A stretch of DNA of 64,000 nt from Thiomicrorhabdus sp. 6S3-12. Lineage in GTDB: Bacteria; Pseudomonadota; Gammaproteobacteria; Thiomicrospirales; Thiomicrospiraceae. Within the stretch, counting starts at the first letter, position 1. Each line of letters starts with the position of its first letter. The stretch lies in NCBI RefSeq assembly GCF_017571475.1, contig NZ_JAGETW010000004.1:124001-188000 (forward strand), in the 5' to 3' direction. The position numbers and the translations under genes were made by a program. Positions 17,355 to 26,039 of this stretch are shown here, one piece after another. The notes beneath the pieces are model-generated. The model did not search any database. It saw only the letters and a program-made list of their open reading frames with translations, and had not been told where the DNA came from.

Positions 17355-17443
17355 ACAAATAAACGCGCCGTTTAAAATTCAATTAAAACACAATACCATT
17401 GCAAAATCACACCTACTCCAAATTAAATATCCATCAGAAATAA

Positions 17444-17483
17444 AAAAAGCCCCGAACGAGTGATTTATTCCGTTCGGAGCTTT
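17444..17483. terminator. Bidirectional terminator between DUF2062 and the Lon-like gene
   Basis: AAAGCCCCGAACG (17446-17458) pairs with CGTTCGGAGCTTT (17471-17483) with one mismatch. On the minus strand a run of seven T follows, so it mainly ends the Lon-like gene; it may also stop the convergent plus-strand transcript. Confidence 0.85.
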
Positions 17484-17524
17484 AAGCGGCTGAATTTACC
17501 GTCTCAATTTAATCTGAAGACGGT

Positions 17525-19891
17525 TTAGTCGTTGTCTTCCTTGGCATTCATCTCTTCAAGCGCTTCGGTCACCAGCTTGTTGGCCTCTTCGGCACTCGTA
17601 CCGCTCAGCAGTGCCAGAGCGTCGTCAATATGCGTCATGGTATAGATCGAAAAATTCCCTTCGGCCACTGCTTGACGAACCTGCTGATTCAACATCAGAT
17701 GGTTGGCGTTGGCTTTAGGAATAATCACGCCCTGCTTGCCGGTCAGTCCACGAGTCGAACAGATTTTGTAAAAACCTTCGATTTTTTCGTTAACGCCGCC
17801 GATCGGTTGAATCTCGCCGAACTGGTTAATCGACCCGGTAATGGCGATATCCTGACGCATAGGCAGTTCGGCGATCGAAGAGAGCAGAGCCAGCAATTCA
17901 GCCGACGAAGCGGAATCGCCTTCGATACCGTTATAGGATTGCTCCATCACGATTGATCCGCTAAAACCCATGGCCTTGCGTTTCAAAAAACGTCCGCGCA
18001 TATAACCCGAAAGAATCAGCATTCCCTTCGAGTGGATCGGACCGGCCATATCCACTTCACGTTCTATATCAACGACTCCTTCATCCCCTGCCGAAGCCTG
18101 CGCAGTGATGCGCACCGGTTGACCGAATGACTGGCGTCCAACCGTCAAGACCGTCAAGCCGTTAACCATTCCGATATGGGTTCCGGTTGTCGAGATCAAA
18201 ACCTGTTGATCGGTAATGGCGCGGTGGTAATACTCTTCCATCAACCCGGTATGGAAATCGCGCTGCTCAATGGTTTTTTCGATAATGTCGCGATTGACTA
18301 CGGACTGATCCAAGGCGCGGGCATAAGCGTTCGCTTCGGCCAACACGTCGCGCAGTATCGCTTTGTTGGTATAGAGACGGTTTTCGTCTTCAGCCATACG
18401 CGATGCGTATTCGATCAATCTTTCGTAAGCACTGACATCAACCTCAAGATCGTTCCATTCGCTGACTTCGGAAGCGAGCTGACGCGCCATAGCCAGTTCA
18501 TGCTCCTGCGTCCGGTTCAGTTCCGCTTCGAACTCAACCTGAACCTTGAACAGTCGGCTGAACTGAGCGTCCAGTTCCTGAAGTGCGTAAAAATGCGCCG
18601 CTTGACCGACCAGAACCAACGTCAGGTTCAATGGGAAATCCGGTAGATGGTATGGCACCACCGCACTCGAGGACGGAATTTCGAAAGAAATTCGCTTGCT
18701 CATCAACGCGGCTTTAAGATGCGACCAGATCTCCGGCTCTTTCAGTACCGACTGAATGTTCAGCAGCAGATAACCGCCGTTAGCCTGCTGCAACAACCCC
18801 GCCTGATGGCTCATTGCCAAAGTCACGGTATCGGTTGCCGAAGCCTGCGCCGAATTAATCGCGTAACCGAACAGTTTCGGAATCGTCGCATTCTGCTCGT
18901 AAATGACCGGGGCGTGTTGTAAATCGCGATGGTCAACCAGCAGATTAACCTCGAAAATCGACAGCGATTGCTGCTCGGCCAAAAGCTCGTCCATACTGGC
19001 ATTGCTGTTACTGGAAGTCACTCGATCCCCGCTCTGATCCCAGAAAAGGTGCAGTTTACTGATGACCGCGTTTTGCAGATCTTCCAGATAAGCACAGATC
19101 TCTTCGCTTTTTCCGAACTCCATTTTCAGCGTCTGAACCATCGGTTCCATATGTTCTTTGGCAAAGTCTGTATTCAGCTGTTTGCCAGCATCCATAAATT
19201 CATGCTGCAAGAACGGGAAATGGGTCAAAGCACGGTTAAGCGCCTCTTCAACCTCTTCGAAAGCCTGCTCGAAATGAATCTGAATTGACTGATCCAGATT
19301 TTTCAGCTCTGCACTGCGGTACGGCTTGCCGTCGATAATAGCCGTCAGAATAAAGCTGTTCTCCGACTGCGTCACCTCAATGCTTTTGCTTTCGGCGATA
19401 TCGAAGGCTTCCTGAAGGATCGCCTGTTGCTTATCCGCCAGATCATTTTCCAACTGCTGCGATTTCAGCTGATAGACATGCCCGTCGAACAGAATCGGCA
19501 GTTGCGTTTTGAGTTGGGCAATAAAACTCTCTACCGCCTGCTTGAAAGCGTATCCATGCCCCGCCTGAAAATACAGATACTGCGTTTTATTCGCTTCGGA
19601 GAAATCGGATACCAGGACAACATCCTGCGGCATCTCCTTTTTACGAGCCATCTTTTTCAGCATCGCTTTGGTCATGCCGATACGTCCGACGCCCGGCTCG
19701 CCCATAATAAAAATGTGGTTCTGATTGCGTTTCAGGTGCAGACCGAAATTTAACGACTGATAGGCGCGCGGATGAAAATGCTGCATAAAGGCCAGCAGAT
19801 CCTTATCTCGTGAAGAGTTTTCTTTGACTATGAAGCTGTTCGGTTCGAGGTGGGTGTAGCGATAAAGCTGCGATACTGAAAGTTTTTCCAT
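17525..19891 (-). CDS. Lon-related ATP-dependent protease (LonB/YcbZ type)
   Basis: AAA-type protease with a C-terminal S16 Lon domain. The catalytic dyad is visible as Ser660 in GDSASSAELL and Lys703 in GGVNEKIEGFY. The N-terminal nucleotide-binding loop is degenerate: IMGEPGVGRIGMTKAML near residue 62 has Arg where Walker A has Lys, a feature also seen in the YcbZ group, so a normal ATPase cycle cannot be assumed. No transmembrane segment is evident, so it is probably cytoplasmic rather than archaeal-LonB-like. Length is 788 aa. It stands alone between two terminators. Substrates are unknown. Confidence 0.9.
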   Translation of the reverse strand: MEKLSVSQLYRYTHLEPNSFIVKENSSRDKDLLAFMQHFHPRAYQSLNFGLHLKRNQNHIFIMGEPGVGRIGMTKAMLKKMARKKEMPQDVVLVSDFSEANKTQYLYFQAGHGYAFKQAVESFIAQLKTQLPILFDGHVYQLKSQQLENDLADKQQAILQEAFDIAESKSIEVTQSENSFILTAIIDGKPYRSAELKNLDQSIQIHFEQAFEEVEEALNRALTHFPFLQHEFMDAGKQLNTDFAKEHMEPMVQTLKMEFGKSEEICAYLEDLQNAVISKLHLFWDQSGDRVTSSNSNASMDELLAEQQSLSIFEVNLLVDHRDLQHAPVIYEQNATIPKLFGYAINSAQASATDTVTLAMSHQAGLLQQANGGYLLLNIQSVLKEPEIWSHLKAALMSKRISFEIPSSSAVVPYHLPDFPLNLTLVLVGQAAHFYALQELDAQFSRLFKVQVEFEAELNRTQEHELAMARQLASEVSEWNDLEVDVSAYERLIEYASRMAEDENRLYTNKAILRDVLAEANAYARALDQSVVNRDIIEKTIEQRDFHTGLMEEYYHRAITDQQVLISTTGTHIGMVNGLTVLTVGRQSFGQPVRITAQASAGDEGVVDIEREVDMAGPIHSKGMLILSGYMRGRFLKRKAMGFSGSIVMEQSYNGIEGDSASSAELLALLSSIAELPMRQDIAITGSINQFGEIQPIGGVNEKIEGFYKICSTRGLTGKQGVIIPKANANHLMLNQQVRQAVAEGNFSIYTMTHIDDALALLSGTSAEEANKLVTEALEEMNAKEDND

Positions 19892-19986
19892 AAAGTTTCT
19901 TTACTTAGAAAAGCGCCGTAAGGTGAGAAGCGCTGAATATTGATCTATTTATCGGGCATAACTTAACTATGACAACTATAACAAAA

Positions 19987-20007
19987 AACCCGCCACAAAG
20001 GCGGGTT
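19987..20007 (-). terminator. Intrinsic terminator of amtB
   Basis: AACCCGCC and GGCGGGTT form a perfect 8-bp stem around ACAAA; on the minus strand it is followed by TTTTT. It lies about 50 bases after the amtB stop. Confidence 0.9.
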
Positions 20008-20057
20008 CATGCGAAGTTCGACCCGAGTAACCGGATCGCCGGATAAGAGCGACACTC

Positions 20058-21281
20058 TTAACGGTTGAAATCTTCTTTCGGCGGATTGGCGTGAATTTTG
20101 TGGAAAGTCAAATCCGCACCCAGATACTGCTCTTCTTCGTTCATACGGATCGGAGCAAACATATTGACCAAGGCATACACCAGATAACCACCGATAAATG
20201 CGATGCCGACTCCGGCCAGAATACCGACCAGCTGGGACATCAAAGACACTCCGCCCAGACCGCCAAAGGCAGCTGAACCGAAAATACCGGCCGCTATCGC
20301 GCCCCAGATTCCGCAAAGACCGTGTAGAGGCCAAACACCAAGCACATCGTCGATTTTCAGATTCTTCTGCGTCCATGTAAACGCCTTAACGAACAAAGCG
20401 CCGGCAACCAGACCGATCACCAGAGCGCCCAAAGGACTGACAACGTCCGAACCGGCACAAATCGCCACCAATCCAGCAAGCGGTCCGTTATGTACGAAGC
20501 CCGGGTCCTTATCGGAGATAAAGGTCGCGGCCAGAATTCCGCCGACCATCGCCATAAGAGAGTTCATCGCCACCAGTCCCTGAATGCCTTCAACCGCTTG
20601 CGCCGACATGACATTGAAACCGAACCAGCCGACGGCCAGAATCCACGACCCCAATGCCAGGAAAGGAATACTTGACGGCGGATAAACATGACGGATCGAA
20701 CCGTCTTTGGCATACCGGTTGTTGCGCGAACCGATCACCAGCATCGCAGCCAAGGCAATCCAGCCCCCGACACCGTGAACGACAATAGAACCGGCAAAGT
20801 CATGGAAGCCGGCACCGAAACGCTCTTCCAACCACGCCTGTAAACCGAAATTACCGTTCCAGCTAATTCCTTCAAACAGCGGATAAATAAAAGCGACCGT
20901 CAGAAAACTCGCCGCCAGAATCGGATAAAAGCGGGCACGCTCGGCAATCCCACCGGAAACAATCGCCGGAATTGCCGCGGCAAACGTCATCAGAAAGAAA
21001 AACTTCACCAATTCATAACCGGATTTTTCGGTCATTGCCTGGGTCAGTTGACCGTCAAGGTTGAAACCAAGAAATACGCCGTAGGCGATACCATAACCGA
21101 CAAAGAAATAAGCGACGGTCGAAACCCCGAGATCGCTCATGATTTTTACCAGGGCGTTAACCTGATTTTTGTGTTGCACCGTTCCGACTTCCAAAAAAGC
21201 GAAACCCGCATGCATGAATAAAACTAAAATAGCACCCAGTAAGATAAAGAGCACATCCAGACTGGTGGTAAGTTGTTCCAT
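20058..21281 (-). CDS. amtB: Ammonium transporter AmtB
   Basis: Inner-membrane trimeric ammonia/ammonium channel. Eleven or so hydrophobic helices span 407 aa. The twin pore histidines are visible in SIVVHGVGGWIAL (near residue 168) and WPLHGLCGIWGAIAAGIFG (near residue 315). AMSAQAVEG-type and DKDPGFVHNGPLAGLVAICAGSD motifs are family features. There is no cleavable signal peptide, and the N terminus is shorter than in forms with one. A glnK PII gene, the usual partner, is not adjacent. I looked for a sigma-54 (-24/-12) site in 21282-21450 and did not find a convincing one. Confidence 0.95.
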   Translation of the reverse strand: MEQLTTSLDVLFILLGAILVLFMHAGFAFLEVGTVQHKNQVNALVKIMSDLGVSTVAYFFVGYGIAYGVFLGFNLDGQLTQAMTEKSGYELVKFFFLMTFAAAIPAIVSGGIAERARFYPILAASFLTVAFIYPLFEGISWNGNFGLQAWLEERFGAGFHDFAGSIVVHGVGGWIALAAMLVIGSRNNRYAKDGSIRHVYPPSSIPFLALGSWILAVGWFGFNVMSAQAVEGIQGLVAMNSLMAMVGGILAATFISDKDPGFVHNGPLAGLVAICAGSDVVSPLGALVIGLVAGALFVKAFTWTQKNLKIDDVLGVWPLHGLCGIWGAIAAGIFGSAAFGGLGGVSLMSQLVGILAGVGIAFIGGYLVYALVNMFAPIRMNEEEQYLGADLTFHKIHANPPKEDFNR

Positions 21282-21543
21282 AGAAACCTCTGGCTAAAAC
21301 TTGATGTAATCCAATTTAAATACGAGCGTTTTTTATTTGCCGTCGGAAACGGGTCCAATGCATCCTTGCTTATTGCTTACTGTCAAAAGTCGCTAAAAGT
21401 CGATCCAAAATACTCGCCAAACAATCATGCGAGCATTCAATGGATAAGCAGTGGCGTCTGCCCGACCTTTACAATAAAATTTTCTTTGGATTTTTCGCAA
21501 CGGCTAACGCTTTGTCAAGCCGACAATTTTACCAGAAGCCCAC

Positions 21544-22509
21544 ATGCTGAAACACAAAACCACACCTTTGCAGCCTATTGAGCATCCTCTGTTCAACGAA
21601 CATAAAATTCGTGTTCTGGTCAAAAGAGAAGAACTGAATCATGAGCAAATTCAAGGAAATAAGCTATATAAACTGGAATTAAACTTAAAACAGTTCCGTA
21701 ACAGTGATAAAAAATTTCTATTAACTTTTGGCGGCGCCTACTCGAATCATATTGCAGCCACAGCGACTGCCGCGTATCAGTTCCGTATTCCGACAATCGG
21801 CGTTATTCGCGGAGATGAGTTAGCCGATAATCAAGCCAAATGGAGCCACACCCTCATCGAGGCGCAAAGAAACGGCATGCATCTGCTCTTTATCCGTCGT
21901 ACGGACTACCGGCTTAAAACCGGCGCTAACTTTTTGACACTACTGCAACAGAACTACGCTAAGCAACTGGCGGATTTTGTCGATCCTCAATTGGATCCGC
22001 AAAATGCCTATATCCTCCCTGAAGGCGGTTCCAATCAACTGGCCGTTCAGGGATTTCACAGTCTGGCTGAAGAACTGGATCAACAGTGCCCGCAATGGAC
22101 GCATTTATACTGTGCAGTCGGCACCGGTGCCACTCTGGCTGGACTCAGCGCCTATTCGCGATACGATCCGCGGCGAATACTCAATGGCGTTGCCGCGATT
22201 AATGACAGTGATTACCTAATGCCGCAGATTGCTCAGTGGATCACCGCAGCCAACCCGCAGCACAACAATCGCTGGCAGTTGCGACAAAATTTTCATGCCG
22301 GCGGCTATGCCAAAAGCGATCCGGAACTGGATCAATTCATCCATGAAATCTGGCCGCAATTCCGGATTCCAATCGAGCCTGTGTATACGGCAAAAGCATT
22401 TCACTGTTTCTGGAAAGACCTTATAAATCATGAAATTAGAAAAGACTCTACAGTAATACTATTACATACAGGGGGTTTACAAGGAGTGGGTTACAAGGAC
22501 AGCCGATAG
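21544..22509 (+). CDS. PLP-dependent deaminase / D-cysteine desulfhydrase family protein
   Basis: Fold-type II PLP enzyme of the ACC deaminase / DcyD group. Features: VKREELNHEQIQGNKLYKLELNL near residues 23-45 with the PLP lysine in GNKLYK, TFGGAYSNHIAATATAAYQ (residues 60-78), the glycine-rich PEGGSNQLAVQGF, and AVGTGATLAGLSAY phosphate-binding loop. Length 321 aa is normal. ACC deaminase, D-cysteine desulfhydrase and uncharacterised paralogues share these motifs, so the substrate is open; in a sulfur-oxidising host, desulfhydrase activity is an attractive but unproved guess. It is divergent from amtB and convergent with cobS. Confidence 0.82.
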   Translation: MLKHKTTPLQPIEHPLFNEHKIRVLVKREELNHEQIQGNKLYKLELNLKQFRNSDKKFLLTFGGAYSNHIAATATAAYQFRIPTIGVIRGDELADNQAKWSHTLIEAQRNGMHLLFIRRTDYRLKTGANFLTLLQQNYAKQLADFVDPQLDPQNAYILPEGGSNQLAVQGFHSLAEELDQQCPQWTHLYCAVGTGATLAGLSAYSRYDPRRILNGVAAINDSDYLMPQIAQWITAANPQHNNRWQLRQNFHAGGYAKSDPELDQFIHEIWPQFRIPIEPVYTAKAFHCFWKDLINHEIRKDSTVILLHTGGLQGVGYKDSR

Positions 22510-22531
22510 AGTCATATTTCAGGACATTTCC

Positions 22532-23356
22532 CTAAACGCTCAGACGCAAAAGTACCAAGCCAGTAAATAGCAGAAGCAGTTCGCACAACTCGATCGCCAT
22601 TCCCAGCAAATCACCATTAAGCCCGCCGATTAACCGCCGCGCAAAATACGCGATCATCGGCACCGCGAGTATCAGCGCAGACCATAAAAACAACCCGCCC
22701 GGCAGCACCCACAACAGCACGAGCGAAATCGCAATGCCATAGATGCCGATCGCCCACCAGGAAACCTTGGCAAACATCGCCTGATGCATACCGGTTCGAG
22801 TCGCACTGGGAGTCGTTTTCACCAGAATCAGGGGGGCAATTCGTGCCATGACCATGCTCGCGGCCAAAAGTAATATCGGCATCCAGAAGAACGGATTCTG
22901 AGCCTGCCAATAGAGATCAATCAACTGTTGTAACAGTATCCATTTGCCTAGCAGTACAGCTATTAAGGCAACCGCCGCGGCAGTACCAATACGACTGTCG
23001 TGCATAATCCGTAACGCCTTGTCCGGATCTCTTAGACTCCCCATGGCCGCATCGGCACTGTCGGCGACTCCATCGAGGTGCAAAGCGCCGCTGAGTACAA
23101 TCCAGGCAATAAGAATCGCGAATGCAACCTCTGCGGAGGAAAAGAAATGCTCACGACCGCTCAGATCCGCCAGCCACATATCCGTCAAGGCAATCGACAA
23201 GACTGCTGCGCTCAATAATCCGGCAAACAGCAGTCCGACTAGAGGCAGATAATTAAGAACCCCTGCCTGACGTTGCTCACTGTAACAAGCGATATTAAAG
23301 GGGATTCTGCTGAAAAACTGTAAACTCAGGCAAAGTTCACGAAAAAGATGGCGCAT
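22532..23356 (-). CDS. cobS: Adenosylcobinamide-GDP ribazoletransferase (cobalamin synthase)
   Basis: Inner-membrane enzyme that joins adenosylcobinamide-GDP and alpha-ribazole (5'-phosphate) to form adenosylcobalamin (phosphate). Motifs: LQFFSRIPF at the N terminus, the metal-binding GALHLDGVADSADAAMG near residue 95, MHDSRIGTAAAVAL, and several hydrophobic helices. Length 274 aa is standard. It is the last gene of the minus-strand run cobU-cobT-cobC-cobS. Confidence 0.95.
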   Translation of the reverse strand: MRHLFRELCLSLQFFSRIPFNIACYSEQRQAGVLNYLPLVGLLFAGLLSAAVLSIALTDMWLADLSGREHFFSSAEVAFAILIAWIVLSGALHLDGVADSADAAMGSLRDPDKALRIMHDSRIGTAAAVALIAVLLGKWILLQQLIDLYWQAQNPFFWMPILLLAASMVMARIAPLILVKTTPSATRTGMHQAMFAKVSWWAIGIYGIAISLVLLWVLPGGLFLWSALILAVPMIAYFARRLIGGLNGDLLGMAIELCELLLLFTGLVLLRLSV

Positions 23357-23420
23357 AAATAAGTTCGACTCGTTGAAATATCAATTCCGAAGGCGGTTCA
23401 ATAAACGTTGCAATATGCAA

Positions 23421-24017
23421 TCAAGTGATAACCGCCTGCTCATTCTGACTTATTTCGACCAGATGCGTAAAGCACTCCTTACCAACACGTGTCACTTCAA
23501 AGGTCAGACGTGTCGCATAACCGAGTTTAAGATTGAACAAGGCGTCATTCTGCATCTGCAATATCCGCTTCAATACAATCCGCTGCACTCCTGAATGGCT
23601 GAAGATCAACAGATGCTCGCAGTCGGATTGACACAGCCGATTCCATTCTTGTACGACACGCGCTTCGAAAAGAGGTAAATTTTCGCCATACGGAATAATG
23701 TCGTCGGCAAATGGATCAGCGAAATAGGCCTCTAACTGCTTCGGATAGTGCGCGCGAATCTCATCGAGACTCAAACCGTCCCAGCTTCCGAAATCCCTTT
23801 CCGCCAATGCCTGACGAATTGAAACATGCGCAAAATGCTGTTCCGCAAAATCCCGGCAACGGCTCGCCGGAGAAGAGATCACCTGACACGGCTGCGGCAG
23901 GCCGTTCAACGCCTGCCGCATCTGTCTTTCCCCCTCCGTACTGAGTTTAGAATCGCTACGCCCGCGCAGAAAAACGTCATCTTCGCAGGCGCCATGACGG
24001 ATCAAATCAATCCGCAC
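23421..24017 (-). CDS. cobC: Alpha-ribazole phosphatase, histidine phosphatase family
   Basis: Removes the 5'-phosphate from alpha-ribazole phosphate or cobalamin phosphate. The RHG catalytic motif lies at the very start (IDLIRHGAC), followed by LRGRSDSKLSTEGE, and the second histidine in LLIFSHSGVQRIV near residue 146. I place the start at GTG 24017 because GGAG lies six bases upstream and the protein then begins right at the phosphatase core. The frame is open to 24065. It overlaps the cobT end by 11 bases. Family members include general phosphoglycerate mutase-like enzymes, but the position in cobUTCS supports CobC. Confidence 0.87.
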   Translation of the reverse strand: MRIDLIRHGACEDDVFLRGRSDSKLSTEGERQMRQALNGLPQPCQVISSPASRCRDFAEQHFAHVSIRQALAERDFGSWDGLSLDEIRAHYPKQLEAYFADPFADDIIPYGENLPLFEARVVQEWNRLCQSDCEHLLIFSHSGVQRIVLKRILQMQNDALFNLKLGYATRLTFEVTRVGKECFTHLVEISQNEQAVIT

Positions 24018-25164
24018 TGCTGACTCCGGCTTGCTCGAAGGTCGCCATGCGATTATGCAGAGCACACGCCTGACGCAACAGAGGGATTACCAGAGCCGCG
24101 CCCGAAGCCTCCCCCAGGCGCATTTCAAATTGCAACAAGGGCTCAACGCCAAGCGCCTCCAAAATCACTTCGTGCGCAGGCTCCGCGGACAGATGGGAAA
24201 AAAAGCACCACTCCACCAAACGTGGGCAGGAACCGCAGGTACAGAATAAGGTTTCCGGCATCGAATATTTGCCCAGCTCAAGCATTTCCGCGCTTGACTG
24301 ACAGTGCAGCAGCTGTTCGTTGCGGCTGACAAAATCGCCGACCCAGGCGGCAACAGAAGCGATCACGCCATCGACGACCACGCTCAGGCCCAATTGTGCA
24401 CAACGAATATAGGCGCCGGTCATAGCAGCGATCTCAAATCCGCCAAGATACTGCAAAACCCGCAAAGGGGAAGTCAGATGCTCGCGATGCAATTCGATCG
24501 CCTGCTCGATGATCTGTACCTTCTGTTTTTTCTGGCTAAAACTGATTCCGGTGCCTTCGCCAACGACATCGGCAACTGCTTTACCGCTGAGCACGGCAGT
24601 CATTGCGGCTGCACTGCTGGTATTACCGATTCCCATCTCGCCGGCAATAAAAAGGTCTGCATCGGCATTCTTGGCTCGTTCGGCCGCGTCGGCACCGACG
24701 CTTAAGGCCGCAAACAGTTCTTGCTCGCTCATGGCCGGCGATTTACAAAAATTCTGTGTCCCGGCAGCGACTCGCGCGGAAATCAAGTGCGCCAGAGGCG
24801 CCGGATCTTGTTTGACTCCGACGTCCACGATCTCGAATTCGGCCTGCGAGAACTCGGCCAATACACTGATTGCAGCGCCGCCACGGCTAAAATTTTTGAC
24901 CATCTCCAGGGTAACGGCTTGAGGGTAGGCCGAGACCCCTTCCTCGACAATACCGTGATCGGCGGCGAATACCGAAATCCACGGCTTCAACACCTCCGGA
25001 TGCGTACACCTCTGATGGCTCGCCAGACGAACCGCGATCTCTTCAAGGCGCCCCAAGGAACCTTCCGGCTTAGTCAATTGCTGCTGATGCAGAAAAGCCG
25101 CTTCAATAAAGGACTCATCCAGTTCCTGATTGGCACAGAAAAAACGTTGTAAGTTTGCTTGCAT
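24007..25164 (-). CDS. cobT: Nicotinate-nucleotide-dimethylbenzimidazole phosphoribosyltransferase
   Basis: Activates the lower base: transfers phosphoribose from nicotinate mononucleotide to 5,6-dimethylbenzimidazole to give alpha-ribazole phosphate. Motifs: LTKPEGSLGRLEEIAVRLA, FAADHGIVEEGVSAYPQAVT, NFSRGGAAISVLA, GEMGIGNTSSAAAM near residue 175, and VVDGVIASVAAW. Length is 385 aa, slightly longer than the 350-aa form. It lies 20 bases after cobU and overlaps cobC. Confidence 0.95.
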   Translation of the reverse strand: MQANLQRFFCANQELDESFIEAAFLHQQQLTKPEGSLGRLEEIAVRLASHQRCTHPEVLKPWISVFAADHGIVEEGVSAYPQAVTLEMVKNFSRGGAAISVLAEFSQAEFEIVDVGVKQDPAPLAHLISARVAAGTQNFCKSPAMSEQELFAALSVGADAAERAKNADADLFIAGEMGIGNTSSAAAMTAVLSGKAVADVVGEGTGISFSQKKQKVQIIEQAIELHREHLTSPLRVLQYLGGFEIAAMTGAYIRCAQLGLSVVVDGVIASVAAWVGDFVSRNEQLLHCQSSAEMLELGKYSMPETLFCTCGSCPRLVEWCFFSHLSAEPAHEVILEALGVEPLLQFEMRLGEASGAALVIPLLRQACALHNRMATFEQAGVSSAD

Positions 25165-25184
25165 AGTTGAATTCTCTTGTACTT

Positions 25185-25781
25185 TTATTGACTATCTTTT
25201 AAGCACATCGGCAAACCAGCGGTAACGAAGGTTACCTTATGCGCTCGCTTGGCCACTTGCTGATGCAGACGCCCCAGTTCATCGACAAATTCGCGACTGA
25301 GTCGGCCCAGAGGGACTACGCCCAGCCCGACCTCATTGCTGACAATAAAAATCGGCAGACGACTGGCTTCAAGTTGCTGTAAAAAGCGTTGGCTCTGTTC
25401 TTCTCGGCAATCGGCATCAATCAGATTCAGCATCCACAAGGTCAAACAGTCGATTAAGACCGCCGTCTTGCGCTGACTCGCCTGAGCCCCACGTTCAATG
25501 TCCTGTAACGCCTGCGCCAGTAAAATCGGTTCTTCATGGGTCAGCCAGTTCTGCGGTCTGCGATTTCGATGATGCTCGATCCGCTGCAACATCTCTTGAT
25601 CAACAGACTCATCAGGTGTCTGCTGTTCTCCCGCATCCCGATAAGCACTTCTTGCCGTTGCCAGGTAGACCACTTCGGCCGTCCCGTTTTCCGTCTCGTT
25701 TTCGTTTTGCCAGCACCGGGATTGTTCTTCGGCGTAGGCGCTTTTTCCGGAACGGGCGCCCCCTAAAATCAGATGAATCAT
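25185..25781 (-). CDS. cobU: Adenosylcobinamide kinase / adenosylcobinamide-phosphate guanylyltransferase
   Basis: Bifunctional enzyme that phosphorylates adenosylcobinamide and adds GMP to give adenosylcobinamide-GDP. The P-loop LILGGARSGKSAYAEEQS starts at residue 4; the guanylylated histidine lies in RIEHHRNRRPQNW near residue 72; and VLIDCLTLWMLNLI and FIVSNEVGLGVVPLGRLSREF are family motifs. Length 198 aa is slightly above the usual 180. It is the first gene of cobUTCS. No B12 box is present in the 260 bases upstream, so this run does not seem to be riboswitch-controlled, unlike btuB-cobQ. Confidence 0.94.
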   Translation of the reverse strand: MIHLILGGARSGKSAYAEEQSRCWQNENETENGTAEVVYLATARSAYRDAGEQQTPDESVDQEMLQRIEHHRNRRPQNWLTHEEPILLAQALQDIERGAQASQRKTAVLIDCLTLWMLNLIDADCREEQSQRFLQQLEASRLPIFIVSNEVGLGVVPLGRLSREFVDELGRLHQQVAKRAHKVTFVTAGLPMCLKDSQ

Positions 25782-25987
25782 GCTAAGCCAATCTCACCTT
25801 AAATAAACGCTTAAAGCCGCTTATTCTAAATCAATAACAAGCAAATCTTTTGCTATCGGACAGTTTTTTTAAAGCGCATTTGTTTTAGACTCAAACACGA
25901 ACCGTTCAAACACTGTCAGGCAAATAATAAGCCTCGCTTCAAAACAAGAATAAAAATAAGTTATCAGCAAATAAACAATTTTAATCT

Positions 25988-26008
25988 AAAATAAATCGTA
26001 TTTATTTT
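25988..26008. promoter_or_regulatory. 9-bp palindrome upstream of the SQR-like gene (candidate operator)
   Basis: AAAATAAAT and ATTTATTTT are perfect inverted repeats around CGT, ending 31 bases before the ATG of the flavoprotein gene. The spacer 25782-26039 that also serves cobU holds no gene. A dimeric regulator site is one reading. In such AT-rich DNA a chance palindrome is also possible. Confidence 0.4.
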
Positions 26009-26039
26009 GCACACAAAATTCGAAGAAAAGGATTACTTT

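Noticed and set aside
19963-20376. Minus-strand frame overlapping the end of amtB
   Set aside because: It lies inside and beyond amtB in another frame, crosses the amtB terminator, and its Ser/Arg/Cys-rich composition is not protein-like.
21282-21450. Sigma-54 promoter for amtB
   Set aside because: I looked for GG-N10-GC spacing on the minus strand upstream of amtB and found no convincing match.
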